DNA of 64,000 nucleotides from Candidatus Defluviibacillus avedoerensis (GTDB taxonomy: Bacteria; Pseudomonadota; Gammaproteobacteria; Burkholderiales; Burkholderiaceae_C): positions 1 through 64,000 of the forward strand of contig JADJBS010000015.1 in the NCBI GenBank assembly GCA_016703665.1, given 5' to 3'. Within the stretch, counting starts at the first letter, position 1; each line of letters starts with the position of its first letter. This document shows positions 34,311-43,739 of this stretch, piece after piece. A program made the translations under genes and the position numbers. Below the pieces are notes generated by a model. That model made no database searches. It worked only from the letters and a program-made list of their open reading frames with translations, and was not told the DNA's origin.

Positions 34311-35273
34311 ATGAACGCTCCACGGGGTCGCATCGTGAGGCGCCCCGTACATGGGGTGCTGTTACTGGACAAGCCAATCGGCCTGTCCAGCAATGATGCA
34401 TTGCAAAAGGCTAAATGGCTGCTGCGTGCCGAGAAGGCGGGCCACACAGGCACTTTGGACCCACTGGCCACGGGTGTGCTGCCCCTGTGCTTTGGTGCAG
34501 CCACCAAATTCAGTCAACTGCATTTGGATGCCGACAAAGCCTACGTGGCAGTCGCAAAGTTGGGCGAAAAGACAAGCACTGCAGATGCTGAAGGCGACGT
34601 CATCCAGTCACGCCCCGTGCCAACATTGACCCAGGCCGACCTGGACGCCGTTGCGCTGCGCTTCATGGGGGACATCACCCAGGTGCCGCCGATGTACAGC
34701 GCCCTGAAAAAAGACGGCAAACCTTTGTATGAACTGGCGCGCCAGGGTATCGAGGTAGAACGCGCCGCCCGTCATGTGCATGTTTCGCAACTAAAAGTGT
34801 CGTTCTGGCAGACTGGTTCTACAGATATAGCTATCAGAATTGAAGTCAGCTGCAGCAAAGGCACCTATATCCGAACACTGGGCGAAGACATTGGCGAAGC
34901 ACTGGGCTGCGGCGCGCATTTGATCAGCCTGCGGCGCAGCGTCACAGGTGGTTTTACCGAGTCGCAGTGCATGACGCTTCAGACGCTGGAAGCCCTGACA
35001 GAAGAAGAGCGCTTAGAAGCACTCCTGCCCGTGGACGCGCTGTTGACAGGTCATACCCAGGTCACACTGGACACCGATAATGCAGGGCGCTTCCTGAGCG
35101 GCCTGCGCCGCCGGGGAAACTGGCCAGACGCTGACCGGGTGGCTGTGTACGGTACCGATCCCCCCAGTCTGTTGGGTGCTGCCCATATTCAGGCCGGTGA
35201 ACTGATTCCCAGTCGCCTGCTGTCCCCCATTGAAATTACCCAAGTTCTAGAGCAACGAGCACATCATGTCTAA
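34311..35273 (+). CDS. truB: tRNA pseudouridine(55) synthase TruB
   Basis: 320 residues. It isomerises U55 in the T-loop of tRNAs. The catalytic aspartate is Asp50 in GHTGTLDPLATGVLP. Other family blocks are LLLDKPIGLSSN, PPMYSALKKDGKPLYELAR and CSKGTYIRTLGEDIG. The start at 34311 follows the rbfA stop by seven bases; a frame opening at 34275 would overlap rbfA. A low-GC patch with ATAGCTATC (34826-34834) lies just before the CSKGTYIR motif. The gene overlaps typA by eight bases. Confidence 0.96.
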   Translation: MNAPRGRIVRRPVHGVLLLDKPIGLSSNDALQKAKWLLRAEKAGHTGTLDPLATGVLPLCFGAATKFSQLHLDADKAYVAVAKLGEKTSTADAEGDVIQSRPVPTLTQADLDAVALRFMGDITQVPPMYSALKKDGKPLYELARQGIEVERAARHVHVSQLKVSFWQTGSTDIAIRIEVSCSKGTYIRTLGEDIGEALGCGAHLISLRRSVTGGFTESQCMTLQTLEALTEEERLEALLPVDALLTGHTQVTLDTDNAGRFLSGLRRRGNWPDADRVAVYGTDPPSLLGAAHIQAGELIPSRLLSPIEITQVLEQRAHHV

Positions 35274-37089
35274 ACAAATCAGAAACATCGCCATCATCGC
35301 CCACGTGGACCATGGCAAAACCACCATGGTTGACCAACTGCTTCGTCAGTCGGGCACCTTTGCCGAGCACGAAAAAGTTGTTGACACCGTGATGGACAAC
35401 AACGCGATCGAAAAAGAACGCGGCATCACGATTCTGGCCAAGAACTGCGCTGTGAGTTGGGAAGGCACCCATATCAACATCGTGGACACCCCCGGCCACG
35501 CCGACTTTGGTGGCGAGGTGGAGCGTGCCTTATCCATGGTGGATAGCGTGTTGCTGCTGATCGATGCCCAAGAAGGCCCGATGCCACAGACCCGCTTTGT
35601 GACCAAAAAGGCCTTGGCCCTGGGACTCAAGCCCATCGTCGTGGTCAATAAGGTGGACAAGCCAGGTGCCAACCCTGACAAAGTGGTGAACGCCGCATTT
35701 GACCTGTTTGACAAGCTGGGTGCGAATGACGAGCAATTGGATTTTCCTGTGGTGTATGCGTCCGGCATCAATGGATGGTCATCGCTGGAAGAGGGCGAGC
35801 CTGGTGAGCAATGGGGCCCCGACATGTCCGCCTTGTTCAACACCATTTTGAAACATGTGCCCGCGAATTCGGGTGATGCGTCGGCCCCGCTGCAACTGCA
35901 GATTTCTGCGCTCGATTTTTCCACCTTTGTGGGCCGCATTGGCGTGGGCCGCATCAGTCAGGGCACGATCAAGCCCATGATGGATGTGGTTGTCATGGAA
36001 GGCCCAGACGGCAAGGCCATCAAGGGCCGCATCAACCAAGTATTGACCTTCCAGGGCCTTGAGCGTGTGCAAGCCACTGAAGCTGGCCCTGGCGAGATTG
36101 TGTTGATCAACGGCATTACCGATATTGGCATCGGCGTGACCATCACCGACCCGCTGAACCCCGCACCGCTGCCCATGCTCAAGGTCGACGAGCCCACGCT
36201 AACCATGAACTTTTGTGTGAATACCAGTCCGTTGGCTGGGCGCGAAGGCAAGTACGTCACCAGCCGCCAGATCTGGGACCGCCTGCAAAAAGAGCTGCAG
36301 CACAACGTGGCCTTGCGCGTCAAAGAGACTGATGAAGAGGGCGTGTTCGAGGTCATGGGCCGGGGCGAGCTTCACCTGACCATCCTGCTTGAAAACATGC
36401 GCCGTGAAGGCTACGAGTTGGCCGTGTCTAAGCCACGCGTGGTGTTCCGGGATGTAAACGGCGAAAAGCACGAGCCGATCGAGCTGGTCACCGCTGATGT
36501 GGAAGACCAGCACCAAGGTGGCGTAATGCAGGCCCTGGGTGAACGCAAGGGTGAACTCTTTAACATGGACCCCGATGGCCGTGGCCGTGTCCGCCTGGAA
36601 TACCGCATCCCCGCACGTGGCCTGATCGGCTTCAGCAACGAATTCCTGAACCTGACCCGCGGCTCCGGCCTGATCTCCAACATTTTTGACGGCTATGAGC
36701 CGCACAAGGGCGAGATCGGGGGGCGCAAGAACGGCGTGCTGATCTCCATGGACGACGGTGAAATCTTCACCTATGCCCTGGGCAAACTTGACGACCGTGG
36801 TCGCATGTTTGTGCGCGCCAATGACCCGGTTTACGAAGGCATGATCGTTGGCATCCACAGCCGTGACAACGATCTGGTGGTGAACGCCACCCGCACCAAG
36901 CAGCTCACCAACTTCCGCGTAAGTGGCAAGGAGGACGCGATCAAGATCACGCCGCCGATTGACCTGACGCTGGAATACGGTGTGGAGTTTGTTGAGGACG
37001 ACGAGCTGGTCGAAATCACCCCCAAGAGCATTCGACTGCGCAAGCGCTTCCTGAAAGAGCACGAGCGCAAGCGCGCCAGCCGCGATTGA
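35266..37089 (+). CDS. typA: Ribosome-associated GTPase TypA/BipA
   Basis: A 607-residue translational GTPase of the EF-G-like group. The G domain motifs are AHVDHGKTTMV, RGITILAKN, DTPGHADFGGEV and NKVDKPGANPDKV. The EF-G domain III and V-like segments and the BipA-specific C-terminal domain follow. It binds ribosomes and supports 50S assembly and stress or low-temperature growth. It is translationally coupled to truB. The C-terminus ends in a basic tail, HERKRASRD. Confidence 0.97.
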   Translation: MSKQIRNIAIIAHVDHGKTTMVDQLLRQSGTFAEHEKVVDTVMDNNAIEKERGITILAKNCAVSWEGTHINIVDTPGHADFGGEVERALSMVDSVLLLIDAQEGPMPQTRFVTKKALALGLKPIVVVNKVDKPGANPDKVVNAAFDLFDKLGANDEQLDFPVVYASGINGWSSLEEGEPGEQWGPDMSALFNTILKHVPANSGDASAPLQLQISALDFSTFVGRIGVGRISQGTIKPMMDVVVMEGPDGKAIKGRINQVLTFQGLERVQATEAGPGEIVLINGITDIGIGVTITDPLNPAPLPMLKVDEPTLTMNFCVNTSPLAGREGKYVTSRQIWDRLQKELQHNVALRVKETDEEGVFEVMGRGELHLTILLENMRREGYELAVSKPRVVFRDVNGEKHEPIELVTADVEDQHQGGVMQALGERKGELFNMDPDGRGRVRLEYRIPARGLIGFSNEFLNLTRGSGLISNIFDGYEPHKGEIGGRKNGVLISMDDGEIFTYALGKLDDRGRMFVRANDPVYEGMIVGIHSRDNDLVVNATRTKQLTNFRVSGKEDAIKITPPIDLTLEYGVEFVEDDELVEITPKSIRLRKRFLKEHERKRASRD

Positions 37090-37095
37090 TTTTGA

Positions 37096-38022
37096 ATGAA
37101 ACTGTCGCATAGCCAAGCAGTGGCCACCATGGTGGCCGTTGCCTTGATGTGGTCTATCGCTGGGGTGGTCACGCGCCATCTAGAACACGCACGCAGTTTT
37201 GAGATTACTTTTTGGCGCAGCTTTTTCACGGTGTTGTCCTTGGTGGTCATCCTGCCTGTTTGGCGGGGGCGCAAGGCCTTGACTGAGCTGCCCTGGCGAA
37301 GCGGCCTTTTTTGGTTGTCCGGTGTTTGCTGGGCGGTGATGTTCACTGCTTTCATGCTGGCTCTCACGCTCACCACGGTGGCCAATGTGTTGGTGACCTT
37401 GGCCATTGGCCCCCTGCTGACTGCCTTGTTTTCGCGCCTGTTCATTGGGCATGCCTTGCCCGTGCGCACCTGGATGGCGATCGTGGCAGCAGGCTCCGGC
37501 ATTGCCTACATGCAATACGGTCACGTGTCGGTGGGGCAGGGTTGGGCTGGTTTTTTGGTGGCTTTTTGCGTTCCCATTGCGGGTGCCACCCAATGGACCA
37601 TGATGCAACACACACATGACCTGGGCCACGATGCTGATGTACCTGACATGGTGCCCAGCGTTTTGCTGGGAGCGGTCATCTCCAGCTTGGTGACCCTGCC
37701 CATGGCTTTACCGTTTCAGGCCTCTGTGCATGACATGGCCCTGCTGGGTGGCTTGGGCCTCGTCCAACTAGCCATTCCTTGTGTGCTGTCCGTGCTGGCA
37801 GCCACCGTGCTGAAGGCGCCAGAAGTGTCCCTGCTGGCCTTGCTGGAGGTGATTTTCGGCATCCTGCTGGCCTGGCTCGGCGCAGGAGAGGCGCCTGGCG
37901 CCAATGTTTTGACCGGTGGCACCCTGGTGATTGGTGCGCTGGTGGCTAACGAAGTGCTGTCATGGAGACAACGCAATGGTGAACTCGCACAAAACCCGTC
38001 CTCAACCCCACGTTCTATCTGA
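37096..38022 (+). CDS. EamA/DMT-family transporter
   Basis: 308 residues with ten predicted membrane helices arranged as two EamA repeats (first repeat ALMWSIAGVVTRHLEHARSFEITFWRS, second from about residue 155). Members export amino acids or metabolites; the substrate here is unknown. It starts six bases after typA and probably shares its transcript. Its 3' end overlaps the next gene by 47 bases. Confidence 0.88.
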   Translation: MKLSHSQAVATMVAVALMWSIAGVVTRHLEHARSFEITFWRSFFTVLSLVVILPVWRGRKALTELPWRSGLFWLSGVCWAVMFTAFMLALTLTTVANVLVTLAIGPLLTALFSRLFIGHALPVRTWMAIVAAGSGIAYMQYGHVSVGQGWAGFLVAFCVPIAGATQWTMMQHTHDLGHDADVPDMVPSVLLGAVISSLVTLPMALPFQASVHDMALLGGLGLVQLAIPCVLSVLAATVLKAPEVSLLALLEVIFGILLAWLGAGEAPGANVLTGGTLVIGALVANEVLSWRQRNGELAQNPSSTPRSI

Positions 38023-39109
38023 GGTTCAAGGCCGCGTCGGCTTGATCACGCTGAATCGTTCTAAAGCGCTGAACGCGCTCAGCCTCGCCATGGTGCGGGA
38101 CATCACTGCCGCGCTGCTGGCCTGGCGGGACGACGATACAGTGCTGGCGGTGGCTTTTCGAGGCATGGGTAAAGACAAAACCACGGGTGAAGCGGCACCT
38201 TTTGGTGCCTTTTGCGCAGGGGGTGACATCCGCTACTTTCATCAGGCAGCCCTGGCTGGCGACCCGACTTTGGAAGATTTCTTTACCGAGGAATACACTC
38301 TTAACCACCTGATTCACACGTATCCCAAGCCCACCATGGCCTTCATGGACGGAATCGTCATGGGCGGCGGCATGGGCATCGCACAGGGCTGCAATTTGCG
38401 CGTGGTGACCGAGCGCACAAAGATGGCCATGCCCGAAACCAATATCGGCCTGTTTCCGGATGTGGGCGGCGGATACTTCTTGAGCCGTTGCCCCGGACAC
38501 GTGGGCGAATATTTGGCGCTGACGGGTGACATCATCGGTGGCAGGCAGGCGGTTGCCTGGGGTTTGGCTGACGGGTATGTCGAGTCGCAGCAACTTAACC
38601 GCATGTGGCACACGCTGGCAGAAACCCCCTTTGAATCTGGTGCGGCTGCGGAGCGTTGGATTACTACCGAATTTATAGCAGACAATGACCGCAGGACTGG
38701 CGAAAAGCCAAAAATAGATGCTATTTTTGGCCTGCCAAGCGTAGCGGCAATGTTGAGCGCACTGGAAGGCGCCGCCGAGCCAAGTGACTGGACCCGCGCC
38801 ACCGCCAAGGCTCTGCGCCACCGCAGCCCTTTGATGTTGCACGTGGTGCTTGAGCAAGTCCGCCGAGCCCGCCATCTAGGGTTGGCAGACGATCTGCGCA
38901 TGGAGCGAAGCTTGGTTCGCCACTGCTTTCATTTGCGCTCTGGTACCGCCAGCGAAACCGTCGAAGGTATCCGAGCCCTGGCAGTGGACAAAGACCACAA
39001 ACCGCTGTGGAACCCCAGCACGGCAGAGCTCGTCACACCGGAGATGGTGCAGGCCTTTTTTGAGCCAGCTTGGCCGGCGCATGCAAACCCTTTGCGGCAC
39101 CTGAACTGA
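37976..39109 (+). CDS. 3-hydroxyisobutyryl-CoA hydrolase (crotonase family)
   Basis: About 377 residues. It hydrolyses 3-hydroxyisobutyryl-CoA in valine breakdown, a pathway that ends in propionyl-CoA. The oxyanion-hole motifs are FCAGGDIRYF and GIVMGGGMGIAQGCNLR. The ETNIGLFPDVGGGYFLSR segment carries the Glu and Asp characteristic of hydrolases rather than hydratases, and length also fits. The start at 37976 lies inside the upstream transporter gene, a 47-base overlap. A perfect 11-bp-arm inverted repeat occurs within the coding region (38707-38731). Confidence 0.87.
   Translation: MVNSHKTRPQPHVLSEVQGRVGLITLNRSKALNALSLAMVRDITAALLAWRDDDTVLAVAFRGMGKDKTTGEAAPFGAFCAGGDIRYFHQAALAGDPTLEDFFTEEYTLNHLIHTYPKPTMAFMDGIVMGGGMGIAQGCNLRVVTERTKMAMPETNIGLFPDVGGGYFLSRCPGHVGEYLALTGDIIGGRQAVAWGLADGYVESQQLNRMWHTLAETPFESGAAAERWITTEFIADNDRRTGEKPKIDAIFGLPSVAAMLSALEGAAEPSDWTRATAKALRHRSPLMLHVVLEQVRRARHLGLADDLRMERSLVRHCFHLRSGTASETVEGIRALAVDKDHKPLWNPSTAELVTPEMVQAFFEPAWPAHANPLRHLN
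38707..38731. repeat. Perfect inverted repeat inside the hydrolase gene
   Basis: Arms GCCAAAAATAG and CTATTTTTGGC flank ATG, giving a perfect 11-bp stem with a three-base loop in the middle of an open, conserved coding frame. It is markedly more AT-rich than its surroundings and shares the ATAG/CTAT core seen in other patches of the window. Confidence 0.75.
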
Positions 39110-39127
39110 GGCGTGCAGCCTGGGGTG

Positions 39128-39865
39128 CTAGGCTTTGCGCAGGAACACCAAATCCCACACCCCGTGCCCTAACTTGAGGCCCCGGTTTTCAAATTTGGTC
39201 AGGGGACGGTAGTCAGGCTTGACCGCGTACCCGTTGGCGCTGTTCGCGCTGTTGCTAAGTTTCGCCTCCGCGGAAATCACTTCCATCATCTGCTCTGCAT
39301 AAGGCTGCCAGTCGGTTGCGCAATGCAGATAGCCGCTAGGGGCCAACCGGTCGGCCAACTTGTTCACCAAGGCGGGCTGTATCAAGCGCCGCTTGTGATG
39401 ACGAGTCTTGTGCCACGGGTCAGGAAAGAAGATATGAATACCGCTCAGGGAGCCAAGCGGCAGCATGTTGTCGATGACCTCAACCGCGTCATGGCGCAGG
39501 ATGCGGATGTTTTCAAGCTGATGGTCGCCAATGCGTTTCAGCAGTGCTCCAACGCCGGGCTCGTGAACCTCGCAGCAAAGGAAATTGGTGTCTGGCAGAA
39601 CGCCTGCAATGTGGGCAGTGGCTTCACCCATGCCAAAGCCAATCTCCAGCACGGTGGGCGCTTGGCGGTCAAAGACCCGCGCAAAATCCATAGGTTCAGC
39701 GGTGTAGGGCAGCAGGTACTTGGGGCCGACCGTCTCATAGGCTTTGGCCTGAGCCAAGGTGGTGCGGCCAGCGCGCAGCACATAGCTCTTGATGGTTCGG
39801 CGAAAGGGGATGCTGCCGTCTGGCTTGGCCGGAAGATCGCCCGGCAAGGAAGTGGTTTCTGTCAT
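39128..39865 (-). CDS. trmB: tRNA (guanine-N7-)-methyltransferase
   Basis: A 245-residue SAM-dependent enzyme that makes m7G46 in tRNA. The SAM-binding motif LEIGFGMGEATAHIA and the FFPDPWHKTRHHKRRL motif are diagnostic. The C-terminus (TKFENRGLKLGHGVWDLVF) is also typical. It is convergent with the hydrolase gene and directly abuts gluQ on the same strand. Confidence 0.96.
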   Translation of the reverse strand: MTETTSLPGDLPAKPDGSIPFRRTIKSYVLRAGRTTLAQAKAYETVGPKYLLPYTAEPMDFARVFDRQAPTVLEIGFGMGEATAHIAGVLPDTNFLCCEVHEPGVGALLKRIGDHQLENIRILRHDAVEVIDNMLPLGSLSGIHIFFPDPWHKTRHHKRRLIQPALVNKLADRLAPSGYLHCATDWQPYAEQMMEVISAEAKLSNSANSANGYAVKPDYRPLTKFENRGLKLGHGVWDLVFLRKA

Positions 39866-40750
39866 TTAGGCGGGATTGTAAAGACCCCGCCATGCATTGA
39901 CCCAAAATGCCAGCGCATCGGGCGCCGTGCCTTGTTGTGTTGGTAGACCCAAAAACCGTGCAGCAATGTTCAGTGTGGCCAAGGGGGTCGTGCAATCGAG
40001 CGCTGGGGCACCGTGCTGCTTGGATAGCTTTTCGCCGTCAGCAGCCCTGACCAGTGGGGTGTGCAGGTAGGTCGGGGTGGGCAAGTGCAAGGCACGCTGC
40101 AGCAAAATTTGCCGGGCGGTGTTGTCGGCCAGGTCTTCCCCGCGCACGACATGGGTAATTCCCTGCGCCCCATCATCTACCACCACGGCCAATTGATACG
40201 CATACAAGCCGTCCGCACGCTTGAGGACAAAGTCCCCGACAGCATCGGCCACATTTTGGATCTGGCTTCCCAGACGCCGGTCTTGCCAGTGCACTGTGGG
40301 GTCTGCCTCCAGGTCGCCGTTGCAATCAAAACGCCAAGCCCTGGCAGGGCGACCTTGGAGCCCGGTGCGGCAGGTGCCGGGGTAGATCCATTCGGCATGG
40401 CGTTCATGGCCCAGGCCCTGGGCCTGCAGGGCCTGCGCGATGTCTTTGCGGCTACAGCCGCAGGGGTAAACATGGCCACAGGCGATCAAGGCGTCCAGCG
40501 CCATTTGGTAACTGGATGCACGGCGAGACTGGTAGATCGGGGTATCGTCAAACCGCAAGCCAAGGGACTGAAGCTGAACCAATATGTGCTGACCCACACC
40601 GGGCGCACAGCGGGGAATGTCCACATCTTCAATCCGTACCAACCAGCGCCCCGCGTGGGCTCGTGCGTCAAGCCAGCCAGCCAGGGCGGCAACCAGTGAT
40701 CCGGCGTGCAACGGCCCGGTAGGTGAGGGGGCAAATCGGCCGATGTACAC
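39866..40750 (-). CDS. gluQ: Glutamyl-Q tRNA(Asp) synthetase
   Basis: About 294 residues, a paralogue of the catalytic core of glutamyl-tRNA synthetase. It attaches glutamate to queuosine at position 34 of tRNA-Asp. The HIGH-like motif is PSPTGPLHAGSL, the KMSKS-like motif EKLSKQHG, and the zinc-binding cysteines appear in YPCGCSRKD and YPGTCR. A GTG start at 40750 was chosen because VYIGRFAPSPTG is the family N-terminus. The longer frame to 40867 would overlap the upstream FAD gene by 80 bases. No anticodon-binding domain is present, as expected. Confidence 0.92.
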   Translation of the reverse strand: MYIGRFAPSPTGPLHAGSLVAALAGWLDARAHAGRWLVRIEDVDIPRCAPGVGQHILVQLQSLGLRFDDTPIYQSRRASSYQMALDALIACGHVYPCGCSRKDIAQALQAQGLGHERHAEWIYPGTCRTGLQGRPARAWRFDCNGDLEADPTVHWQDRRLGSQIQNVADAVGDFVLKRADGLYAYQLAVVVDDGAQGITHVVRGEDLADNTARQILLQRALHLPTPTYLHTPLVRAADGEKLSKQHGAPALDCTTPLATLNIAARFLGLPTQQGTAPDALAFWVNAWRGLYNPA

Positions 40751-40787
40751 CGCTGTGCGACAGAGGGTTGAAACAGCGCTGCAGGTG

Positions 40788-41822
40788 TCAGGCCGCAGCC
40801 AGCGCCAGCTCCAGGCCTGAGATGAAAGCATCTTCAACCCGGTGCCCAATGCACCAGTCGCCCGCAATGCCTACGCCCAGGCGGGCGTCCCACACATGCG
40901 TCTTACCCAGTGGCTTGATGGTCTTGGCCGAATGCCAGCGGTGCACTTCCATGAAGCTGGGTTCGGCTCGGATACCCGTGACTTCGGCAAATGCTTTATG
41001 CAGCTTGGCTGCCACGCGGGTGTTGTCGTCGTTCAAATGCTCGCGGGACCAGTCTGCGCTCGCTTGCACCGTCCAGCGCTCAATGCGGGTGCGGCCCGGT
41101 TTGGATGATTCCCGCGCCAGCCAAGCAATGCGGTGATGTGTGCTGAGGGCGGCGTTCCATTGTGGACCCAGGGTACCCAGGCCGGGCTGGCTGGCCTGGG
41201 GGTAGGCGAGCATCAGGGTCCAGCAGGGGGCAACCTGCACATCAGCCAAGCTGGCCTGGAGCTTTGAAAGCTCACTTATTGATAGCATATTTTCAGTGTG
41301 GACGTGCGGTAAAGCCAGAATGACCTTGTCAAAACCTGCATAAACATGCTTGCCGCCGTCCGCGCTGGTGGTGCGAAGTTGCCAGAGTGTGGCGTCCATG
41401 GCGTCACGCTCCAGCGCTTCGACCCGGGTCGACAGCACCAGGGTGTCGGCCAGCGGTTTTGCCCAGGTTTGCAGCAGTGCCGCCATGTCGGGGGACGGCA
41501 CCCAATGGGGCTCAGGCGCGATGCGCGATGCCTCGACCACATTGCCCAGTGAATCCAGGACGCGCACGGCGTTGGCACTCCAAGGGCGGCAAACACCCGG
41601 TACGGTCAGCAAAGCCTGGGTGAAGCGGGAGTCACGCACGGTGAAATACTGTGCGCCCAGGTCAAATCCGCCAAATGGGCTGCTGGCCGTGGCCATGCGT
41701 CCGCCGACTGCCGCCTCCTGCTCAAAGACAGTCACCTTATGGCCCGCCTGAATCAGGGTCCGGGCACAAGTGATGCCGGCCATTCCGGCGCCGACGATGG
41801 CGAAGTGTTGGGGACTGTGCAT
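40788..41822 (-). CDS. FAD/NAD(P)-dependent oxidoreductase (renalase/amine-oxidase-like)
   Basis: A 344-residue flavoprotein. The dinucleotide-binding motif IVGAGMAGITCARTL is at residues about 9-23. The FEQEAAVGGRMAT segment, FDLGAQYFTVRD and a C-terminal VGIAGDWCIGHRVEDAFISGLEL FAD-contact block follow. The layout matches bacterial renalase-like NAD(P)-binding oxidoreductases. Substrate unknown. It leads a minus-strand group with gluQ and trmB. Confidence 0.85.
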   Translation of the reverse strand: MHSPQHFAIVGAGMAGITCARTLIQAGHKVTVFEQEAAVGGRMATASSPFGGFDLGAQYFTVRDSRFTQALLTVPGVCRPWSANAVRVLDSLGNVVEASRIAPEPHWVPSPDMAALLQTWAKPLADTLVLSTRVEALERDAMDATLWQLRTTSADGGKHVYAGFDKVILALPHVHTENMLSISELSKLQASLADVQVAPCWTLMLAYPQASQPGLGTLGPQWNAALSTHHRIAWLARESSKPGRTRIERWTVQASADWSREHLNDDNTRVAAKLHKAFAEVTGIRAEPSFMEVHRWHSAKTIKPLGKTHVWDARLGVGIAGDWCIGHRVEDAFISGLELALAAA

Positions 41823-41914
41823 GTATGAATCCTCGAAGGTTTTGGTTCTCAGGTGATGACTATAGGGCCATTGGCATCGCTCGGTGATTGGCCAGGAATT
41901 TCGTCACGAATTTC

Positions 41915-42872
41915 TCAGGTGATCGACTCACCAATCAGGGCTGCGCGTGTGGTGGGGCTGGCGAGTTGGGCCAGCCACCAATTCAAGGCTTTGGACTGAG
42001 CCGCTGGGTGCGAGCTTTCACGCCAGGCATAGCTGGAGGTACCTACGCGCCCTGACCTTGCCGTGCGTTTGGCAACCAGCCTCCCGCTGAGCAAATAAGG
42101 CCGCGCCATGTATTCCGGCAGTGAACCGCTGCCAATGCCGCGCAATTGAGCTTCGAGCTTGGCCGCCATGTTTGGTACGGTAAAAAACGTCCTGTCCGGC
42201 CAGCAAGCCAAAGGTCAATCCACTGCCCCGTTGGACGGAGTCGGCCACGGCCACTGCCCGGTGCTGGCGAATCACATCGTCTGTCAACGGCTCGGGCACA
42301 GTGGCCAGCGGGTGGTGTGGTGCCATGGCATAGACCATGTTCAGCGCACCCAGCGGCTTGCTCTGAATGCCAACGCGTGTGCCCGGCTCCAGCACGACCC
42401 CGATGGCCAGGTCAGCTTGGCCGCTGGCCAATGCCTCTAATGTGCCTGCCAGCACTTCCTCGCGGATTTTCAGGCGGGTAGGTGGTTTCAGCGCAAAAAA
42501 AGCCTCGCACAGCTCCATGACGGTGGTGCGCGACAAGGCGCTGTCAAAGGCGAGTGTGAATTGCGGCTCCCACCCTGTGGCGATTCGTTTGACGCGGTTG
42601 GCGATGGCGTCCATTTCGCCCAGCAGACGGTCAGCCTCGCGCAGCAACTCTTCCCCAGCCTGGGTCAGCCGGGCGTGGCGGGCACTTCGATCAAACAAAA
42701 GCACGTCCAGTGCGTCCTCCAGTTGCCGCACGCGGTAGGTCAGGGCACTGGGCACCTGGCCCATGGCTCTCGCGGCAGCGGCGAAGCTTCCACTATGGGC
42801 AATGGTTTGCACCATCGAAAGAGCCTCAGGCGTCAGCACATCTCGCGCAGAGGGTGTTGAATTTGCAATCAT
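41915..42872 (-). pseudogene. LysR-type regulator, frameshifted at an A6/T6 run
   Basis: The first frame gives the winged helix-turn-helix (GSFAAAARAMGQVPSALTYRVRQLEDAL) and most of the effector domain down to GLLAGQDVF. It then goes out of frame at the run 42182-42187. The remainder (TVPNMAAKLEAQLRGIGSG to ALIGESIT) continues in another frame to 41915. Removing one T from the run yields DVFTVPN and a full-length 318-residue LysR protein. It is divergent from the pirin gene and has a T-N11-A box upstream, so it probably activates the pirin-flavodoxin genes. The break is likely a sequencing error. Confidence 0.87.
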
Positions 42873-42883
42873 TTGCGTTATTT

Positions 42884-42900
42884 ATTCAAATAAATTGAAT
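42884..42900. promoter_or_regulatory. LysR box between lysR and pirin genes
   Basis: An inverted repeat ATTCAA-ATAAA-TTGAAT contains the classical LysR core T-N11-A (TCAAATAAATTGA). It lies 11 bases upstream of the LysR start codon and about 90 bases upstream of the pirin start. This is the usual place for autorepression and activation of the divergent gene. Confidence 0.6.
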
Positions 42901-42988
42901 GATGCCATCAAAGGGACTGACTTGCCAGCAAGCAAGCACGGCCTAAAGTCTGGTTCATCCCAACAGGAACCCAAAGGTGGATGCCAAC

Positions 42989-43690
42989 ATGTTGCACATC
43001 AGAAGATCTCAGGAGCGCGGTTATGCCGACCACGGCTGGCTGAAGAGCTATCACTCGTTTTCGTTTGCGGGTTATTACGACGAAGCACACATGGGCTGGG
43101 GCAATCTGCGCGTGATCAATGAAGACCGAATCGCACCCGGCATGGGCTTTGGCAAGCATGGTCACCGTGACATGGAGATCGTCAGCTACGTCATGTCGGG
43201 CGAGCTGGCCCATCAGGACTCTATGGGCAACGTGACAGGCATTCCACCGGGCGACGTTCAGCGAATGAGTGCGGGAACCGGCGTGATGCACAGCGAGTTC
43301 AACCACGCGCCCAACGCAGAAACCCATTTCCTGCAGATCTGGATCGAACCCAGCGCCAAAGGCATCCAGCCAGGCTACGAGCAAAAGAGCTTCTCGCCAG
43401 CCGACAAGCGGGGCAAGCTGCGCCTAGTGGCGTCTCCAGACGGCGCAGATGGTTCAGTCCAAATCCATGCAGATGCACTCATGTTTGCTGGCCTGTTTGA
43501 TAGGGCCGAGGCGCTGAGTTTGCCCTTATCCCCAAGCCGCAAGGGCTATGTGTTCGTGGTTAAAGGGCGTATCAACGCCAATGGTCAGGCTATGGATACC
43601 GGGGACGCTTTATTGCTGGACGGCGAAAGCATTTTGAATTTGAGTCAGGGGCAGGACGCAGAAGTTTTGTTTTTTGACTTGAGCTATTGA
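42989..43690 (+). CDS. Pirin-family protein (YhhW-type)
   Basis: About 233 residues, a bicupin. The N-terminal cupin has the metal-site histidines in GKHGHRDMEIVSYV and SAGTGVMHSEFNH, plus the acidic ligand context of quercetinase-active pirins. The C-terminal cupin is less conserved. Homologues show quercetin 2,3-dioxygenase activity in vitro, but the cellular role is unclear. AAGGTGG upstream supports the ATG at 42989 over a GTG at 42977. It is divergent from the LysR gene. Confidence 0.9.
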   Translation: MLHIRRSQERGYADHGWLKSYHSFSFAGYYDEAHMGWGNLRVINEDRIAPGMGFGKHGHRDMEIVSYVMSGELAHQDSMGNVTGIPPGDVQRMSAGTGVMHSEFNHAPNAETHFLQIWIEPSAKGIQPGYEQKSFSPADKRGKLRLVASPDGADGSVQIHADALMFAGLFDRAEALSLPLSPSRKGYVFVVKGRINANGQAMDTGDALLLDGESILNLSQGQDAEVLFFDLSY

Positions 43691-43708
43691 CGGGTTTGAT
43701 GTGTTTTG

Positions 43709-43721
43709 GGTCATTTTGACC
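43709..43721. promoter_or_regulatory. Short palindrome upstream of flavodoxin-like gene
   Basis: GGTCA-TTT-TGACC lies in the 49-base gap between the pirin stop and the flavodoxin-like start. It could be an operator or a small mRNA hairpin. No T-run follows, so it is not a clear terminator. Confidence 0.3.
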
Positions 43722-43739
43722 TTATTTTGGAGAAACTAA

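Noticed and set aside
36199..37179. A 326-codon frame antisense to typA
   Set aside because: It covers the 3' half of a conserved gene in reverse and shows antisense-type amino-acid bias (many His, Val, Leu). No promoter or ribosome-binding site was seen.
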